From a virus: a stretch of DNA of 29,304 nucleotides. Below are positions 28,716 through 29,304 of the stretch, piece after piece. The position numbers and the translations under genes are program-made. The notes beneath the pieces were generated by a model that saw only the letters and a program-made list of their open reading frames with translations, ran no database searches and was not told the origin of the DNA. The stretch is from the IMG/VR virus record IMGVR_UViG_3300021961_000444, positions 1-29,304 of that record. One strand, 5' to 3'. How positions within the stretch are numbered: position 1 is the stretch's first letter; the number at the start of each line of letters is the position of its first letter.

Positions 28716-28782
28716 TTCATTCTCCTTGGGACACTAGATTGATTGGTCACGATAATTTATTAAGTTTTTTTGAATCTATTTG

Positions 28783-29199
28783 TTATGAGTAGGTACCGCG
28801 TGTAATGGCACCTGTTACTTGGAATTCTGCTGAGTAAGAAACGACATCTCCAATGGCGCCACTCTTCTCATAAGAAGTCAAAATACATTCACCTGTGTAC
28901 TTGACATAGGTTGCTGTTGAACCTTCAGGACCGTACTCGAATGAGAGAGAAGCCGCTTGACCTAGAACTGCCGCCAAGTGAGCATCAACTGTCGCATCAA
29001 AGTTTCCTGAGATAGAAAGTGTTGAATCTGTCAGACCAACTACATAAGATTTTGCGGAACTTCCGAAAGTGGAAGTTTCTGCTGTGTCTACTGATTGTGG
29101 GAATGACACATCGGTAAGGGTGTTGCTAATATCGGTAAGAGTGCCACCTGAATTATCTACTTTGAATACGGTGGATTTACCATGACGAAATGTAGGCAT
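28783..29199 (-). CDS. Major tail protein
   Basis: The 138-residue, beta-rich protein begins MPTFRHGKSTVFKVDNSGGT and contains SFPQSVDTAETSTFGSSAKS, which matches the signature of tail tube proteins (VDTAEVTTFG-type). Later it has LTDSTLSISGNFDATVD and YSAEFQVTGAITRGTYS. Position just before the chaperone pair fits. TAGGAGGTAAAA precedes the ATG. Confidence 0.85.
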   Translation of the reverse strand: MPTFRHGKSTVFKVDNSGGTLTDISNTLTDVSFPQSVDTAETSTFGSSAKSYVVGLTDSTLSISGNFDATVDAHLAAVLGQAASLSFEYGPEGSTATYVKYTGECILTSYEKSGAIGDVVSYSAEFQVTGAITRGTYS

Positions 29200-29207
29200 T
29201 GTTTGTT

Positions 29208-29304
29208 TTACCTCCTAGTAAAAGCCACCACAGGGGTAGCCGAGCCTGTTGAACCTGCGACTGTGTAATTAACTCGTAGGTATCTATTAACTGTTGTGCC
29301 ACTT
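29208..29304 (-). CDS. C-terminal end of a tail-region protein (partial)
   Basis: Only the last 31 residues are in the window: SGTTVNRYLRVNYTVAGSTG followed by SATPVVAFTRR and a stop. The (Y/F)LRVNYTVAGS...F.R ending is familiar from phage proteins encoded just before or within the tail module. The stop TAA is only eight bases from the major tail start, and its AGGAGG doubles as the ribosome-binding site. The 5' part lies beyond the right edge. Confidence 0.6.
   Translation of the reverse strand, partial: SGTTVNRYLRVNYTVAGSTGSATPVVAFTRR

Noticed and set aside
28270-28737. Plus-strand open frame of 155 codons over the tail chaperone
   Set aside because: It is antisense to a well-supported tail gene, and its sequence resembles no known protein.
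1-29304. tRNA genes, CRISPR arrays, insertion sequences, integrase or attachment site
   Set aside because: None could be supported by reading the sequence; a tRNA scan could not be run.

Overview
This window is part of the genome of a tailed, long-tailed (siphovirus-type) phage. The main evidence is a terminase pair, a tape measure protein of about 1350 residues, a major tail protein, a frameshifted tail-assembly chaperone pair, minor tail proteins, a CHAP endolysin with holin candidates, and Erf/Gam/RusA-type recombination genes. No integrase, repressor or tRNA gene was seen. Several small proteins point to an actinobacterial host: a DUF7455-type zinc protein, an MGYTHYW protein, a GP88-like protein and several families I associate with mycobacteriophages. 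The moderate base composition would suit a streamlined freshwater actinobacterium. That host call is inference.

Layout. Positions 1-1125 (+) hold the end of a Pro/Glu-rich protein and a two-helix membrane protein. Positions 1073-2003 (-) form a small operon: zinc finger, HExxH metalloprotease, membrane protein. Positions 2129-6719 and 7683-10167 (+) are arrays of short accessory genes. Many of these start from near-identical promoters whose transcripts should begin with a tiny hairpin carrying the ribosome-binding site in its loop. Larger enzymes in this part are a histone-deacetylase-fold hydrolase (3881), a GP88-like protein (4821) and an HslV/proteasome-like Ntn hydrolase (5543). Positions 6721-7650 (-) hold four overlapping small Cys-rich or basic genes. 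From 10103 to the right end everything is on the minus strand. Read in the direction of transcription from the right edge, the order is tail, lysis, recombination (Gam, Erf), replication initiator with internal iterons, HNH, RusA, HTH, DNA modification, ParB-like, TerS, TerL, small nuclease.

The most striking system is at 13816-15520. A C5-cytosine DNA methyltransferase overlaps a homologue of CmoA, the enzyme that makes carboxy-S-adenosylmethionine (Cx-SAM). The methyltransferase carries Arg in place of the near-invariant Asn of motif X (Gly-Asn to Gly-Arg, R338). A Lys replacement at that Asn is the change reported to turn the CpG methyltransferase M.MpeI into a DNA carboxymethyltransferase. 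Donor synthase and altered transferase therefore sit together, and I propose that this phage naturally makes 5-carboxymethylcytosine in its DNA. A tandem ParB/Srx-fold protein follows with a 4-base overlap and is followed by the terminase genes.

Other points of interest are the covarying leader hairpins, the phage-borne deacetylase-fold and proteasome-fold enzymes, an apparent +1 (not -1) frameshift in the tail chaperone pair, exact 43- and 34-residue repeats in the tape measure protein, and an iteron array inside the replication gene.
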